NCBI GenBank assembly: GCA_047639475.1
Contig: JBLIOD010000029.1
Span: 1-33,545, forward strand
DNA length: 33,545 nucleotides
Direction of reading: 5' to 3'
Source: JAAELZ01 sp047639475
GTDB lineage: Bacteria > Pseudomonadota > Gammaproteobacteria > Arenicellales > Poriferihabitantaceae
Positions within the stretch are counted from its first letter, which is position 1, and every line of letters begins with the position of its first letter. The notes beneath the pieces were generated by a model that did no database searches, had not been told where the DNA came from, and saw only the letters and a program-made list of their open reading frames with translations. Below are positions 8,253-16,668 of the stretch, piece after piece. A program made the position numbers and the translations under genes.

Positions 8253-8638
8253 AGCATAAGCAGGTGTTTAATTTGATGGTAGCGACGCGCGAGTGAAATA
8301 CGGCCTTTTATCTCTCTCATAGGCAGTTCCCCGGCTGCTTTAAACGTGACGACTCTATTGCCTTGAAATCCGAACACGCCCCGATAGATTTCTCTAAAGG
8401 ACTCCACCAAGCTAGATTGGCAATGAAAATACAGTGCGCACTCGTTAGGCGCTCTTGGGCTCCAGCCTAACCTAAGTGTGCTGCCAGTTAAATAACCGGG
8501 TTGCCCCCACTTCAAAGTTTCCGTTAGCTCAATATCTAGCGACTGAGCAACCTCGAAAACGGCACTGCGAACCAAGCTCAATGGTTGTCTGATGTGATCC
8601 GGGTAGGTATCAAATACTTGTCTGATCGTCGCTTCCAT
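8243..8638 (-). CDS. DUF1801 domain-containing protein
   Basis: A 131-residue soluble protein of the DUF1801 (YdhG-like) type. The recognisable parts are the N-terminal helix pair around LSLVRSAVFEVAQSLD, the LTETLKWGQPGYLTGSTLRLGW segment (family-typical E-x-x-KWGxPxY), an ALYFHCQSSLVESFREIY stretch, and a basic C-terminus. The biochemical role is unknown. It sits among several small stand-alone genes (YCII, DUF1330, GFA) pointing the same way, with about 100 bases to its upstream neighbour. Confidence 0.8.
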   Translation of the reverse strand: MEATIRQVFDTYPDHIRQPLSLVRSAVFEVAQSLDIELTETLKWGQPGYLTGSTLRLGWSPRAPNECALYFHCQSSLVESFREIYRGVFGFQGNRVVTFKAAGELPMREIKGRISLARRYHQIKHLLMLGA

Positions 8639-8740
8639 ATATCAATCAACAAATAAGTTATTTACAGCGACGTTGCCGTAAAATAGTTAAGAACAAAAAG
8701 GTAAAACACATTGTTTACAACTGGATAAAAATAACGCGCC

Positions 8741-9058
8741 TTAGACCGACATCTGCATCAGTTCAGACACTTCCAAGCTGCCTTCAATTTCTAGAAACGG
8801 GCAGGCTTTTGCCATTTCGATAGCGGCTTTCATTGTTTCAGCTTCAACGATGGTGTAACCCGACATATTTGATGTGCTGCCATTGGTCACGGAGCCATCT
8901 GAATTCACGGTGCGCGTATTCTTTAAAGGGTTAGCCGGGCTAACCGCAGCGTCGCCCAGTGACCCAAGCCACTCTTTATATTTAGCAAAATGCTTTTGCC
9001 CTACTTCAGGTGTCTTGGGATGGTTGCCACCAATGTAAGTCAGAATGTAATGCGCCAT
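8741..9058 (-). CDS. YCII-related (DGPF-like) small protein
   Basis: A 105-residue dimeric alpha-beta barrel type protein. The start MAHYILTYIGGNHPKTPEVG, the HFAKYKEWLGSLGDAAVSPA stretch, the SGYTIVEAETMKAAIEMAKA segment and the final LEIEGSLEVSELMQM follow the YCII/DGPF pattern. Proteins of this fold are mostly of unknown function; some are linked to ECF sigma factors, but none is seen here. Gaps of about 110 bases on both sides suggest it may be transcribed alone. Confidence 0.75.
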   Translation of the reverse strand: MAHYILTYIGGNHPKTPEVGQKHFAKYKEWLGSLGDAAVSPANPLKNTRTVNSDGSVTNGSTSNMSGYTIVEAETMKAAIEMAKACPFLEIEGSLEVSELMQMSV

Positions 9059-9170
9059 GGAAAGGATCTATCAAGTTAACGAACAGGCTTAAATTTACAC
9101 GAAAGCACTAAGTTTGACTTCTATTTAAGTATGATCAAACTAAACAACCCCGTGTATTTGTAAAGAAAAA

Positions 9171-9461
9171 CTAACTCCCGTCTACGATGAACAGCGTGCA
9201 ATCGGCATTGTCGTGGCGCAGCGGCTTAACCGGCGCATATTCTTCTGAATCGACAAATGCCTGCGCGCTTTGCATATCTGGAAACTGGATAATCACGATA
9301 CGGGTGGGCGTCCATAAATCGGTCTCTCGAACATCTAATTCACCCCCTCGTGCCACGTACTCACCACCAAATTTCTCCGCAATGGGTTTGGCCGTTTTTT
9401 TGTATTCTTCATAAATTTCTGCGTTGTTTATTTTGGTATCAACAATTAAAAATGCACTCAT
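9171..9461 (-). CDS. DUF1330 domain-containing protein
   Basis: A 96-residue dimeric alpha-beta barrel protein. It starts MSAFLIVDTKINNAEIYEEY and contains KPIAEKFGGEYVARGGE, TRIVIIQFPDMQSAQAFVDS and EEYAPVKPLR, all characteristic of DUF1330. A strong ribosome site (AGAGGAG about 6 bases ahead of the ATG) supports the start. The biochemical role is unknown. Confidence 0.88.
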   Translation of the reverse strand: MSAFLIVDTKINNAEIYEEYKKTAKPIAEKFGGEYVARGGELDVRETDLWTPTRIVIIQFPDMQSAQAFVDSEEYAPVKPLRHDNADCTLFIVDGS

Positions 9462-9503
9462 AATTACTCCTCTTAAATATTAGTCGTGTCTTGGGAAAAC
9501 CAT

Positions 9504-9947
9504 TCATTTTGCAACCAGTTCGCTATCTCTACCTTGAGTATATTGCGGCAGCTCGTCATTCAACTCAAACCAACTAGCCGCATTATCCCTAAATATATGT
9601 ACGTCTGGTCGATGCTCTATGTCGGACTCTAAGGTGCCTAAGGCAAACTCAATGACTTGGCCCAGATCGTTAGACGGCGAAAAAGTCATACTGGCACCGC
9701 AAGTTCCACAAAATTGCCGTGTTGTTCCATTGGACGCCAAATAACGCTTTAACAAATGCTCGCCTGATAGCCATCTAAACTTTTCTATCTTAGCTTCGGC
9801 ATAAGTGGCAAATGCAGCACCGTGAAACTTACGACACATGGTGCAGTGACAATGCCCCATCTTGGGTTCGATCTGATCAACTTCATATTGAATCGATCCA
9901 CACAAACACTGCCCCTTGAAGGGAAGGCTGTTACTTTGATCAGTCAT
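9504..9947 (-). CDS. GFA (glutathione-dependent formaldehyde-activating / CENP-V) family protein
   Basis: A zinc-binding Mss4-like fold protein of 147 residues from the chosen start. Zinc-type cysteines are plain: CLCGS near the N-terminus, GHCHCTMCRKFHG, and QFCGTCGASM. The frame opens further upstream (9992), but the ATG at 9947 has a GGAG ribosome site 8-9 bases ahead, and the longer form would overlap the upstream gene. Members were first described as formaldehyde-glutathione activators; most have unproven function. Beside an operon expected to release one-carbon units, a formaldehyde link is tempting but is inference. Confidence 0.88.
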   Translation of the reverse strand: MTDQSNSLPFKGQCLCGSIQYEVDQIEPKMGHCHCTMCRKFHGAAFATYAEAKIEKFRWLSGEHLLKRYLASNGTTRQFCGTCGASMTFSPSNDLGQVIEFALGTLESDIEHRPDVHIFRDNAASWFELNDELPQYTQGRDSELVAK

Positions 9948-9988
9948 AGCTATAACTCCGTTTAATTTACTCGGTTTATTTGTCTGCT

Positions 9989-10507
9989 TCACTTGCCTAC
10001 CGAGAGTCGCTGAATAAATTCAGCAATCTGAGATTCGTTGGTCTGCGCATTATAGTCTTCGGCACAATTGGCATTGATACAACCGCCATAACCCATTCCT
10101 AAATAGGCGAACGTCGCTTCAAAGGCATCCACAAAAGGTTGATCCGGCTCCTCGCTGATCGAGCTACAAATCACGTAGCCTGTTTTCCCTCTTAATTTAC
10201 GCCCGTCATCTAACAACTCAGAGATGCTTAAGTAATCTGAAATTCGATCTAAGAAAATTTTCATATCTGGCGCCACAGAATACCAATAAATAGGCGTCGC
10301 AAAAAGTATGTTTTGATAAGTAAATAAGCGATTCATCAACGGCTCAAAATCATCGTTTCTATTGTTGTGATCGTAATCGAAGGGTGAGATATCTAATGTT
10401 GTCAAGTCAACAATTTCAACACCTAACTGCTGCGCTATGGTGTCGGTTAACTTACCGGTATTACCTTCTCGTCTTGAGCTGGCAAACAATATTATCGAAT
10501 CAGTCAT
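9989..10507 (-). CDS. NAD(P)H-dependent flavin oxidoreductase, flavodoxin-like fold
   Basis: A 172-residue flavodoxin-fold protein of the NADPH-dependent FMN reductase type. The phosphate-binding loop appears as ASSRREGNTGKLTDTIAQQL (9-28), and TPIYWYSVAPDMKIFLDRIS is the usual flavin-contact segment. KTGYVICSSISEE provides the third strand-loop. It could supply reduced flavin or act on quinones; it could also feed electrons to the nearby Rieske oxygenase, although a dedicated FeS reductase is the usual partner. It lies 21 bases downstream of the LysE gene, which suggests co-transcription. Confidence 0.82.
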   Translation of the reverse strand: MTDSIILFASSRREGNTGKLTDTIAQQLGVEIVDLTTLDISPFDYDHNNRNDDFEPLMNRLFTYQNILFATPIYWYSVAPDMKIFLDRISDYLSISELLDDGRKLRGKTGYVICSSISEEPDQPFVDAFEATFAYLGMGYGGCINANCAEDYNAQTNESQIAEFIQRLSVGK

Positions 10508-10528
10508 TGTTTTAAAACTTAATTTAAC

Positions 10529-11167
10529 TTATTGATTATTAAACCTAACAACACTTTCATAAAGTAGTTTTCCACCCAACGCTCCAAACATCAAAGCAAA
10601 CATGCATTCGAAAAGTGTGGATAACTTTGAATACAACTGTTGCGCTTTTGCAGTAGAAAACAACCACCCGTAACTACCGTAAATAATAAATGCCGATAAC
10701 GAGGCGATCGGCGCAAACACAACTAACGCGGACCATGTTAATCCAGACCCCAACATAAAAGCCGCTACCGCAGCCCACATTAAGGCCGCCTTTGGATTGG
10801 TTAAAACCACAAACAACCCCCGACGATAAGCCATCTTGGGAACCAAGAACTGCCTGGCTGCTTTGACTTGAGAATGTTCAAATCTAAACGCGGAGACCAA
10901 GGCATTAAATGCCAATACCAATAAGTATATTCCGCCCATGAGTTGTAAAAATACCGACGCCTGCGGAAAAGCATTGAATAATGATGACAAACCAAATGCA
11001 AACGCCATGGCCCACACAATCACGCCCGTCGCAACACCTGCCGCAACATAAGTCGCACCCTTCCTGCCTTGAGATAAAGCGACGGAGGCTACCGCAAAAA
11101 AGTTAGGCCCCGGCGCTATTTGCGCTGCGACTACGCCTAACCAAGTAACGAATAGTATTTTTTCCAT
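10529..11167 (-). CDS. LysE/RhtB-family translocator
   Basis: A 212-residue membrane protein with about six hydrophobic helices and the family motif PGPNFFAVASVALSQGRKGA (19-38). Further markers are GGIYLLVLAFNAL and LFVVLTNPKAALMWAAVAAF. A GAGG ribosome site stands about 12 bases before the ATG. LysE/RhtB proteins export amino acids or related metabolites. The gene begins 45 bases after the Rieske gene and may be the tail of the demethylation operon, exporting an amino product; the substrate is inferred from position only. Confidence 0.9.
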   Translation of the reverse strand: MEKILFVTWLGVVAAQIAPGPNFFAVASVALSQGRKGATYVAAGVATGVIVWAMAFAFGLSSLFNAFPQASVFLQLMGGIYLLVLAFNALVSAFRFEHSQVKAARQFLVPKMAYRRGLFVVLTNPKAALMWAAVAAFMLGSGLTWSALVVFAPIASLSAFIIYGSYGWLFSTAKAQQLYSKLSTLFECMFALMFGALGGKLLYESVVRFNNQ

Positions 11168-11212
11168 TGCGCAATCTTACCTCAATAAACGCATAACATG
11201 CCAAGCCCTAGT

Positions 11213-12430
11213 CTAGGTAATTGCTTGCAAATACCACTCTACAAAATCTTGGGTGTATTCTTCCATTTCGGTATAAGGCCCTGGTTCGTAAAATCGTGAT
11301 AAGACACCGAGTTGATTACGCTCAATAATGTCCTTGTCGGCTTGAGTGGTCACACTCCAAAGCCATTTTAAATGATCAAGGTCGTAGTCAACCAATTCCT
11401 CCGCCCCCTTTCGTACCAACCAGATAACTTCTGCATCAGTTAAATTCACGCCACGCGGGGTAAACCGATAGATAACCGCATGATCACAGTAAATCAATAA
11501 GTAGGTAAAGGCGCCTATTTGTACATTGCTAGCACCCGAGTCGTAGCCCCTTACTGTGCCTAGCAAAGGTGCGATCGCGTTACCATCTTGACTGCCCGTC
11601 AGATAACCCTCAAACAGGGCATACCGATCATAATAGTAACTGGTTTGGTGCTTCGCTAACGCCTCGGCTTGGCGCACCCCAAAGAATGCCGTCTGCATGC
11701 CGCATTCGGGCGCGCGCTTTGCAATCAATGCGTCATACTTTTCCTGCTGTTTAAAATCCAGCATGATGGAATGTGACAACGCAAATTCCTTATGGGCTGG
11801 TGCGCAGTGATAGCATTCGTCAAAGTTCTCCATCACCAACTTCCAATTTCCCTCAATCGGATGATTTTCGTAATGCGCCACTTCGGTATTGGGTAAGTCG
11901 AAGACGGCTAAAGCTTGAGGCAACTCCTTTAGTAACTGGTCGAACGCAGGCGGATTATCAGAGAAGCTAACAAACACCAAGCCACAAACTTCTTGCAGCG
12001 CTAAGTGCTTTAAGCCTAACGTTGAGGCATCAGCACTTTTGGGCAGCTGACGCGCGCCTTGCAACTCACCGTTAAGGCCATAAGTCCAAGCGTGATAAGG
12101 GCAAACTAACTTTAATGCTTTACTCGCGCCTGCGTCGCAAAGCCGTGATCCGCGGTGTCTGCACACATTAGCAAAGGCGTTCAGATCACCATTTTCATCC
12201 CGCGTAACAATCGCAGACTCGTTCGCCATATCGTAGGTAAAACAATCACCTACTGCAGCAACTTGAGAAACATGGCAAACGTACCACCAGTCTTCTAAAA
12301 ACAGTTTGTCGATTTCATGCTGGTAAATATCTTGGTCAACATAAAAAGACTGCTGCAAACTGTGAGCTGTTTTTTGCGATGCCAGTAAGCTTTCTATCTT
12401 ACTGGCGGTGGAATCGAATTGAACGCGCAT
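11213..12430 (-). CDS. Rieske non-heme iron oxygenase, alpha subunit (GbcA/CntA-like)
   Basis: A 405-residue aromatic-ring-hydroxylase-type oxygenase. The Rieske [2Fe-2S] motif is Cys90-x-His92 (CRHRGSRLC) and Cys110-x2-His113 (CPYHAW). The mononuclear iron site is in ENFDECYHCAPAHKEF, with His208 and His213 and an acidic residue later. The ECYHC context resembles enzymes that oxidatively demethylate quaternary amines (GbcA on glycine betaine, CntA/YeaW on carnitine, stachydrine demethylase) more than ring dioxygenases. No GbcB-like ferredoxin reductase is in the window, so the electron donor is elsewhere or is an atypical flavoprotein. It is the last of six coupled genes, 20 bases after the aminotransferase. 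The substrate is unknown. Confidence 0.9.
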   Translation of the reverse strand: MRVQFDSTASKIESLLASQKTAHSLQQSFYVDQDIYQHEIDKLFLEDWWYVCHVSQVAAVGDCFTYDMANESAIVTRDENGDLNAFANVCRHRGSRLCDAGASKALKLVCPYHAWTYGLNGELQGARQLPKSADASTLGLKHLALQEVCGLVFVSFSDNPPAFDQLLKELPQALAVFDLPNTEVAHYENHPIEGNWKLVMENFDECYHCAPAHKEFALSHSIMLDFKQQEKYDALIAKRAPECGMQTAFFGVRQAEALAKHQTSYYYDRYALFEGYLTGSQDGNAIAPLLGTVRGYDSGASNVQIGAFTYLLIYCDHAVIYRFTPRGVNLTDAEVIWLVRKGAEELVDYDLDHLKWLWSVTTQADKDIIERNQLGVLSRFYEPGPYTEMEEYTQDFVEWYLQAIT

Positions 12431-12450
12431 GAACCTATCTGTTTAAACCA

Positions 12451-13854
12451 CTAGCGGTGTAATAAACCTTCATCTTTCAGGTCTTGCATAGTTAACTCTA
12501 AACCTTTGCGCAGGATACTGAACATTTCATCAATTTGCGGTTTGGTAATAACCAAGGGGGGTGAGAACACACACATATTAATAATGGGCCGCACAATCAA
12601 GCCAAGTTCTTGGCAATGCTTATCAATACGGTTGCCGATATCGTAATCAGCCGCGAGGTGCTCGCCTTCGTCACCTTTGTCTGCATCTTTAATTTCGCAC
12701 TCAATGCATCCCATCAAACCCATACCCCGTACGTTAACAACAATGGGGATATCGGCAAACGACTGAAGTTGTTCTTGAAAGTACGGCGTTATGTCTTGAA
12801 CATGTTGCATCATGTTCTCTCGCTCCATGATCTCAATATTTTTTAGAGCAGCAACACAAGAAACTGGGTGACCAGAATAAGTAAAGCCATTAGAGAATAT
12901 ACCGCTTTCATGTTCCGCATCTTTTAGGTCATCGAGTAATCGATCTGACACCATCATCAAGCCCATCGGTATATAGCCCGAAGTCAAACCCTTGGCGCTG
13001 GTGATGATATCGGCATCGACATCAAACACGGCTTTGGATGAAAAGAAATGGCCTAAACGACCAAATGCCGTCACCACTTCATCGGATATATAAACCACAT
13101 CATATTTACCGCAAATGGCATGACAGGCCTTATGGTAACCCTCAGGTGGAATAATGACGCCGCCTGAAGCCAAGATGGGCTCAGCAATAAATACCGCTAC
13201 CTTCTCTGCACCTATTTCTAGAATTTTTTGCTCCAATTCATTCACGATTTGATCGCGAAACTCTTCCACACTTTGACCTTTAGCACGCCGATACGGATTT
13301 GGGTCACCGAGAAAGTGGAAACGCTCTGTATCAACTTCACTAAAGTCTTTGTCCCTTGGCTTGCCAGAAGCTGACGAAGACAAGAAGGTACTGCCGTGGT
13401 AAGCGTTCTTACGGGAGATCACATGCTTTTTTTCCGGCTTGCCCAAGAAATTGTTACGGAACATCACAAATCGTAAAGCAGAATCAACAGCGGTTGAGCC
13501 ACCGGTAGTGAAAAAGGCGTGGTTTAAATCACCTGGCGCAATTTGCGCTAATTTTGCGGCTAGCTCTGCGGCTGGCGTGCTAGCTAACCCCCATGGACTA
13601 ACGTAACTGAGTTCCATCACTTGATCTGAAATCGCTTTTGCCATTTCTGCCCGATTATGACCAATGTTCACACACCACATGCCTGCTGGGCCATCGATGA
13701 GTTTATTGCCATCGGAATCCTTGATATAAATACCGTCACCGCTGCTGACAATCGTGCGCTTGTTTTCGCCCAATGCCGTCACATCATCCCAAGGGTGAAT
13801 AAAGTGATTATCTTTACGTTGCCATTCTTCAGTTTTATTCATTTGTGTTCCCAT
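12451..13854 (-). CDS. Class III PLP-dependent aminotransferase
   Basis: A 467-residue fold-type I omega-aminotransferase. PLP residues visible are Lys288 in TSAKGLTSGYIPMG (Schiff base), Asp258 in YISDEVVTAFGRLG (pyridine nitrogen), and FFTTGGSTAVDSALR with AYHGST for the phosphate side. It ends with the family-typical LIVRPIINMCVFSPPLVIT. Class III members act on distal amino groups (beta-alanine, taurine, putrescine, GABA and others), usually with pyruvate or 2-oxoglutarate. In this operon it would remove the amine once N-methyl groups are gone; that is inference. A second in-frame ATG at 13842 is an alternative start. It begins 13 bases after the GcvT-like gene. Confidence 0.93.
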   Translation of the reverse strand: MGTQMNKTEEWQRKDNHFIHPWDDVTALGENKRTIVSSGDGIYIKDSDGNKLIDGPAGMWCVNIGHNRAEMAKAISDQVMELSYVSPWGLASTPAAELAAKLAQIAPGDLNHAFFTTGGSTAVDSALRFVMFRNNFLGKPEKKHVISRKNAYHGSTFLSSSASGKPRDKDFSEVDTERFHFLGDPNPYRRAKGQSVEEFRDQIVNELEQKILEIGAEKVAVFIAEPILASGGVIIPPEGYHKACHAICGKYDVVYISDEVVTAFGRLGHFFSSKAVFDVDADIITSAKGLTSGYIPMGLMMVSDRLLDDLKDAEHESGIFSNGFTYSGHPVSCVAALKNIEIMERENMMQHVQDITPYFQEQLQSFADIPIVVNVRGMGLMGCIECEIKDADKGDEGEHLAADYDIGNRIDKHCQELGLIVRPIINMCVFSPPLVITKPQIDEMFSILRKGLELTMQDLKDEGLLHR

Positions 13855-13867
13855 GTTTTTATCTCTA

Positions 13868-15076
13868 TCAAATATCGCCTGCGGGCACTACATTTTTGCG
13901 CGGCGGGTTAAAAAAGGGTCTGTCTACTATGATCGATTTTTGCATTGAGCGTACCCACTGCAATTCCTTATTAGTATAAATTTCAGCCCATAAGTTATCA
14001 GTTCTACACTTTGCATCTAATAAAGCCAAAGCGACATTACTCTTGCAAGTAGGCGACCACATTGCCGATAGCACTTCGCCAACTTTCTTGGTTTTATTGT
14101 GGTAAACCCACGCCCCTTCAGCCGGTTTGTTTCCGCCTATATCAAGTCCAACCAACTGCATTTTCGAGCCCGTCAGCTTTTCTTTCAACAAGGCTTCACG
14201 GCCATTAAAAAAACCCTTATCAAAATCGATCAAGCGCTCAAAGCCTAACTCAATCGGTGATCGACCTCTACCTTGGCGAACCGCATGGTGGGCAGGCATA
14301 AAGTCTACATGCGGCAAAATAAAGCCCGCTTCTACCCGCAACAATTCCAAAGCATCTAAACCCATGGGTACAATGCCGTGATGTTCTCCGGCTTTAAACA
14401 GCGCATCCCACAGCGCAATAGCGTGCTTAGGCTCTATCCATAACTCGTAGCCCAAATCCCCAGTAAACCCGGTTCTTGAAACCAATAATTGCCCTTTGTC
14501 CTTTCCCTTGCCAAAAGCAAAGTGCCGTAATTCAAACGGCTTCATCATCTCTACGTCCGACAAGCCTAATGACTTAAGCACCGCACATGATGTGGGGCCT
14601 TGCAACGCAAGCGCGGCGGTTGTCTCAGTAATATCTTCTATCTCAACATCAAAGCCAATAGCGCTATCATGCAACCACGGCATATGCCTGTCTTGCGAAC
14701 AAAACATAAAGGAATTATCTTCGAATCGAAACAAGGTGCCATCGTCTAGTGTTTCTCCTTTTTGATTGCAAAATAAAACGTAAGCCACACGATTTTTACG
14801 TATCTTCTTAACATTTCGCGTAACAACTTTGTTTAGGTACGCCACTACGTCTTTACCGCTAATGCGGTATTTGATCATTGGGGTCAAATCCATTACTGAA
14901 CATTGGTTGCGCGCGGCAAAGTATTCCAATTCAGTGTTAGTGTATTCCTGCGCAACGGTATAGCCGCCCCACCCCATCCAATGGTTCTTTTTATTCATGG
15001 GCTCACTGCGCTCATGAAACGGCGTAGGCACCACCATAATGTTGGTTTGTTGTCCGCGTTTTAACTTAACCTTCAT
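13868..15076 (-). CDS. GcvT-like tetrahydrofolate-dependent methyltransferase/demethylase
   Basis: A 402-residue aminomethyltransferase-fold protein. GcvT-type features are MDLTPMIKYRISGKD (62-76), GETLDDGTLFRFED with the folate-contact Asp pair (111-112), ALQGPTSCAVL, SRTGFTGDLGYELWIEPKHA, LDALELLRVEAGF and a C-terminal GCV_T_C domain (VGLDIGGNKPAEGAWVYH; VGEVLSAMWSP). It is not accompanied by gcvH or gcvP, so it is not the housekeeping T-protein, and it lacks the overall look of DmdA. Known relatives move a C1 unit from an amine or sulfonium to THF. An AGGAGG ribosome site precedes the ATG, and its ATGA overlaps the stop of the upstream FAD gene. Substrate unknown. Confidence 0.9.
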   Translation of the reverse strand: MKVKLKRGQQTNIMVVPTPFHERSEPMNKKNHWMGWGGYTVAQEYTNTELEYFAARNQCSVMDLTPMIKYRISGKDVVAYLNKVVTRNVKKIRKNRVAYVLFCNQKGETLDDGTLFRFEDNSFMFCSQDRHMPWLHDSAIGFDVEIEDITETTAALALQGPTSCAVLKSLGLSDVEMMKPFELRHFAFGKGKDKGQLLVSRTGFTGDLGYELWIEPKHAIALWDALFKAGEHHGIVPMGLDALELLRVEAGFILPHVDFMPAHHAVRQGRGRSPIELGFERLIDFDKGFFNGREALLKEKLTGSKMQLVGLDIGGNKPAEGAWVYHNKTKKVGEVLSAMWSPTCKSNVALALLDAKCRTDNLWAEIYTNKELQWVRSMQKSIIVDRPFFNPPRKNVVPAGDI

Positions 15077-16668
15077 GACTGAGTCCTCCTTAAGATAGCC
15101 CGCGCTGCGTTTAGTCCCGCCGCGCCGTTCACATCACCGCCCGGATGACAATCTGCTCCGCACAAATATAAATTGTTAACGGATGTTTCGTACTGACCAA
15201 ACCCCGAAGTAGGCCTTAGCATCATAAAACGTTCTAGGCCAATTTCGCCGTGATGCCAATGCCCACCTGTGACGTTACACTGGGCTTCAATATCAGACGG
15301 CAACAAGACCTCGACTTTACTTGCCGCCGCTTTAGTGCCTGGCAGCAGCGCCTCGAGTTGGTTCATCATCTGGTTTTTAAACTTAGTCTTCTGCGTAGCC
15401 CAACCAATTCGGTTTTCATAAGGTACGTAAGGAATCAACACAGACATAACATGCTTGCCTTCGGGTGCAAGTGAGGGATCGTCTATAGACGCAATACTCA
15501 CCTCAAATGGTAGCTGCTCGGCGAACTCGCCGTATTTAATACCATTTGATGCGCGCTCAATGCCGTCGTGGGTATCTGCACAGATAATCCGCGCATTGAG
15601 ATCAGCTTGATCACCGGTAAAGCTAGAGGGTAGTTCGTTCAGTGCAATATGTATTTTAGCCGTACTGCCTTGCATCGGAATATGATTTACTTTGCGAACC
15701 ACTTGTGTTTCCACTATTTGCGGGCCTACTAACCCCAGCATCGTCGTTTTGATATCCGCGTTAGAGATCAATAAATCGGCTAGAATTTCCTCGCCGCCTT
15801 CTAGCTGGACACCCGTAGCACGATTGTCTTCTACCAAAATTTTGATAACCGCTGAATGGGTCCTGATTTCAACGCCTTGGGCCACGGCATGTTGCGCCAG
15901 TGCTTCACTAACCGCGCCCATTCCGCCGCTGACACTGCAAACGCCAGATGGTAGTTGATCAATAATTGCACGGCGATTTAACCAGTTATAAACCGTATTC
16001 GGCGCTCGTGGCCCCAGTCGAGTGCCAATGATCGATTCAAAACACAATGCCGACTTAAGTAAGTCATTATCGGCTGAGGCCCCATTGGACGAGGTATTAG
16101 CAGCTAAGGTGTCATCGAAGCTTTCGTCAGCTAGGTCGTAGACGTTCATGCCAATGATACGCAAAAGCTTACGTACGCCCTCTTGCTTCAACTTCCGTGC
16201 CTGCCAACCTGCGCCGAGTAAGGCCTTAATATCATTTAAGCCGGTTTCTTTCAATCGAGGTGGCACTTGATCACTGAGCTGGTAGAGCACACTGCTAAAG
16301 CCTTTCATTTCGTCGTTAAATTTACTCCAACGCGTTGAATCTTCTAATTTTACCCAATCACCTTGAGTATTCGACATGATCGTATCGACGGGCGTTAAAG
16401 GGCTGTCATCATTCGCATAGAGCGCTGGTGCATACTGCTGTGCGCGTGGATGCAAGCCATACAATAAATGTGATATTGCAGAGGCCCGATAGCCTTTTGC
16501 AAACTCCCGGGTTATGGCCATACCGCCGACTTGGTCGTTGGCTTCTAACACGAGCACACGCTGACCTTTTTCGGCCAGAGCATTGGCGCACACCAAACCA
16601 TTGTGGCCCGCCCCAATGATGATGACATCGTACTGCTTACTCATCGCATTGTTCATTACATGGCTCAT
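15073..16668 (-). CDS. CrtI/PYROXD2-like FAD-dependent oxidoreductase (second paralogue)
   Basis: An FAD-binding amine-oxidase/phytoene-desaturase-type protein of about 531 residues. The dinucleotide fold is VIIIGAGHNGLVCANALAEK, followed by VLEANDQVGGMAIT. The C-terminal flavin motif is NLYLCGADCHPGGDVNGAAG. Motifs such as GVCSVSGGMGAVSEALA are typical of the group. I chose the ATG at 16668 because it overlaps the upstream stop as ATGA; ATGs at 16656 and 16644 are alternatives, while the longer frame to 16761 would run into the upstream gene. It forms a pair with the neighbouring FAD gene and may be half of a two-flavoprotein system oxidising a methylated amine or its product. Not a carotenoid gene by context. 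Confidence 0.88.
   Translation of the reverse strand: MSHVMNNAMSKQYDVIIIGAGHNGLVCANALAEKGQRVLVLEANDQVGGMAITREFAKGYRASAISHLLYGLHPRAQQYAPALYANDDSPLTPVDTIMSNTQGDWVKLEDSTRWSKFNDEMKGFSSVLYQLSDQVPPRLKETGLNDIKALLGAGWQARKLKQEGVRKLLRIIGMNVYDLADESFDDTLAANTSSNGASADNDLLKSALCFESIIGTRLGPRAPNTVYNWLNRRAIIDQLPSGVCSVSGGMGAVSEALAQHAVAQGVEIRTHSAVIKILVEDNRATGVQLEGGEEILADLLISNADIKTTMLGLVGPQIVETQVVRKVNHIPMQGSTAKIHIALNELPSSFTGDQADLNARIICADTHDGIERASNGIKYGEFAEQLPFEVSIASIDDPSLAPEGKHVMSVLIPYVPYENRIGWATQKTKFKNQMMNQLEALLPGTKAAASKVEVLLPSDIEAQCNVTGGHWHHGEIGLERFMMLRPTSGFGQYETSVNNLYLCGADCHPGGDVNGAAGLNAARAILRRTQS

Noticed and set aside
9111..9141. 7-bp inverted repeat AGTTTGA/TCAAACT between the YCII and DUF1330 genes
   Set aside because: Short arms, AT-rich and a 17-base spacer; likely chance.
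13868..15076. Naming the GcvT-like gene dmdA
   Set aside because: Despite dddP in the window, the sequence does not show the DmdA text I know and its neighbours are amine genes; a family-level name is safer.
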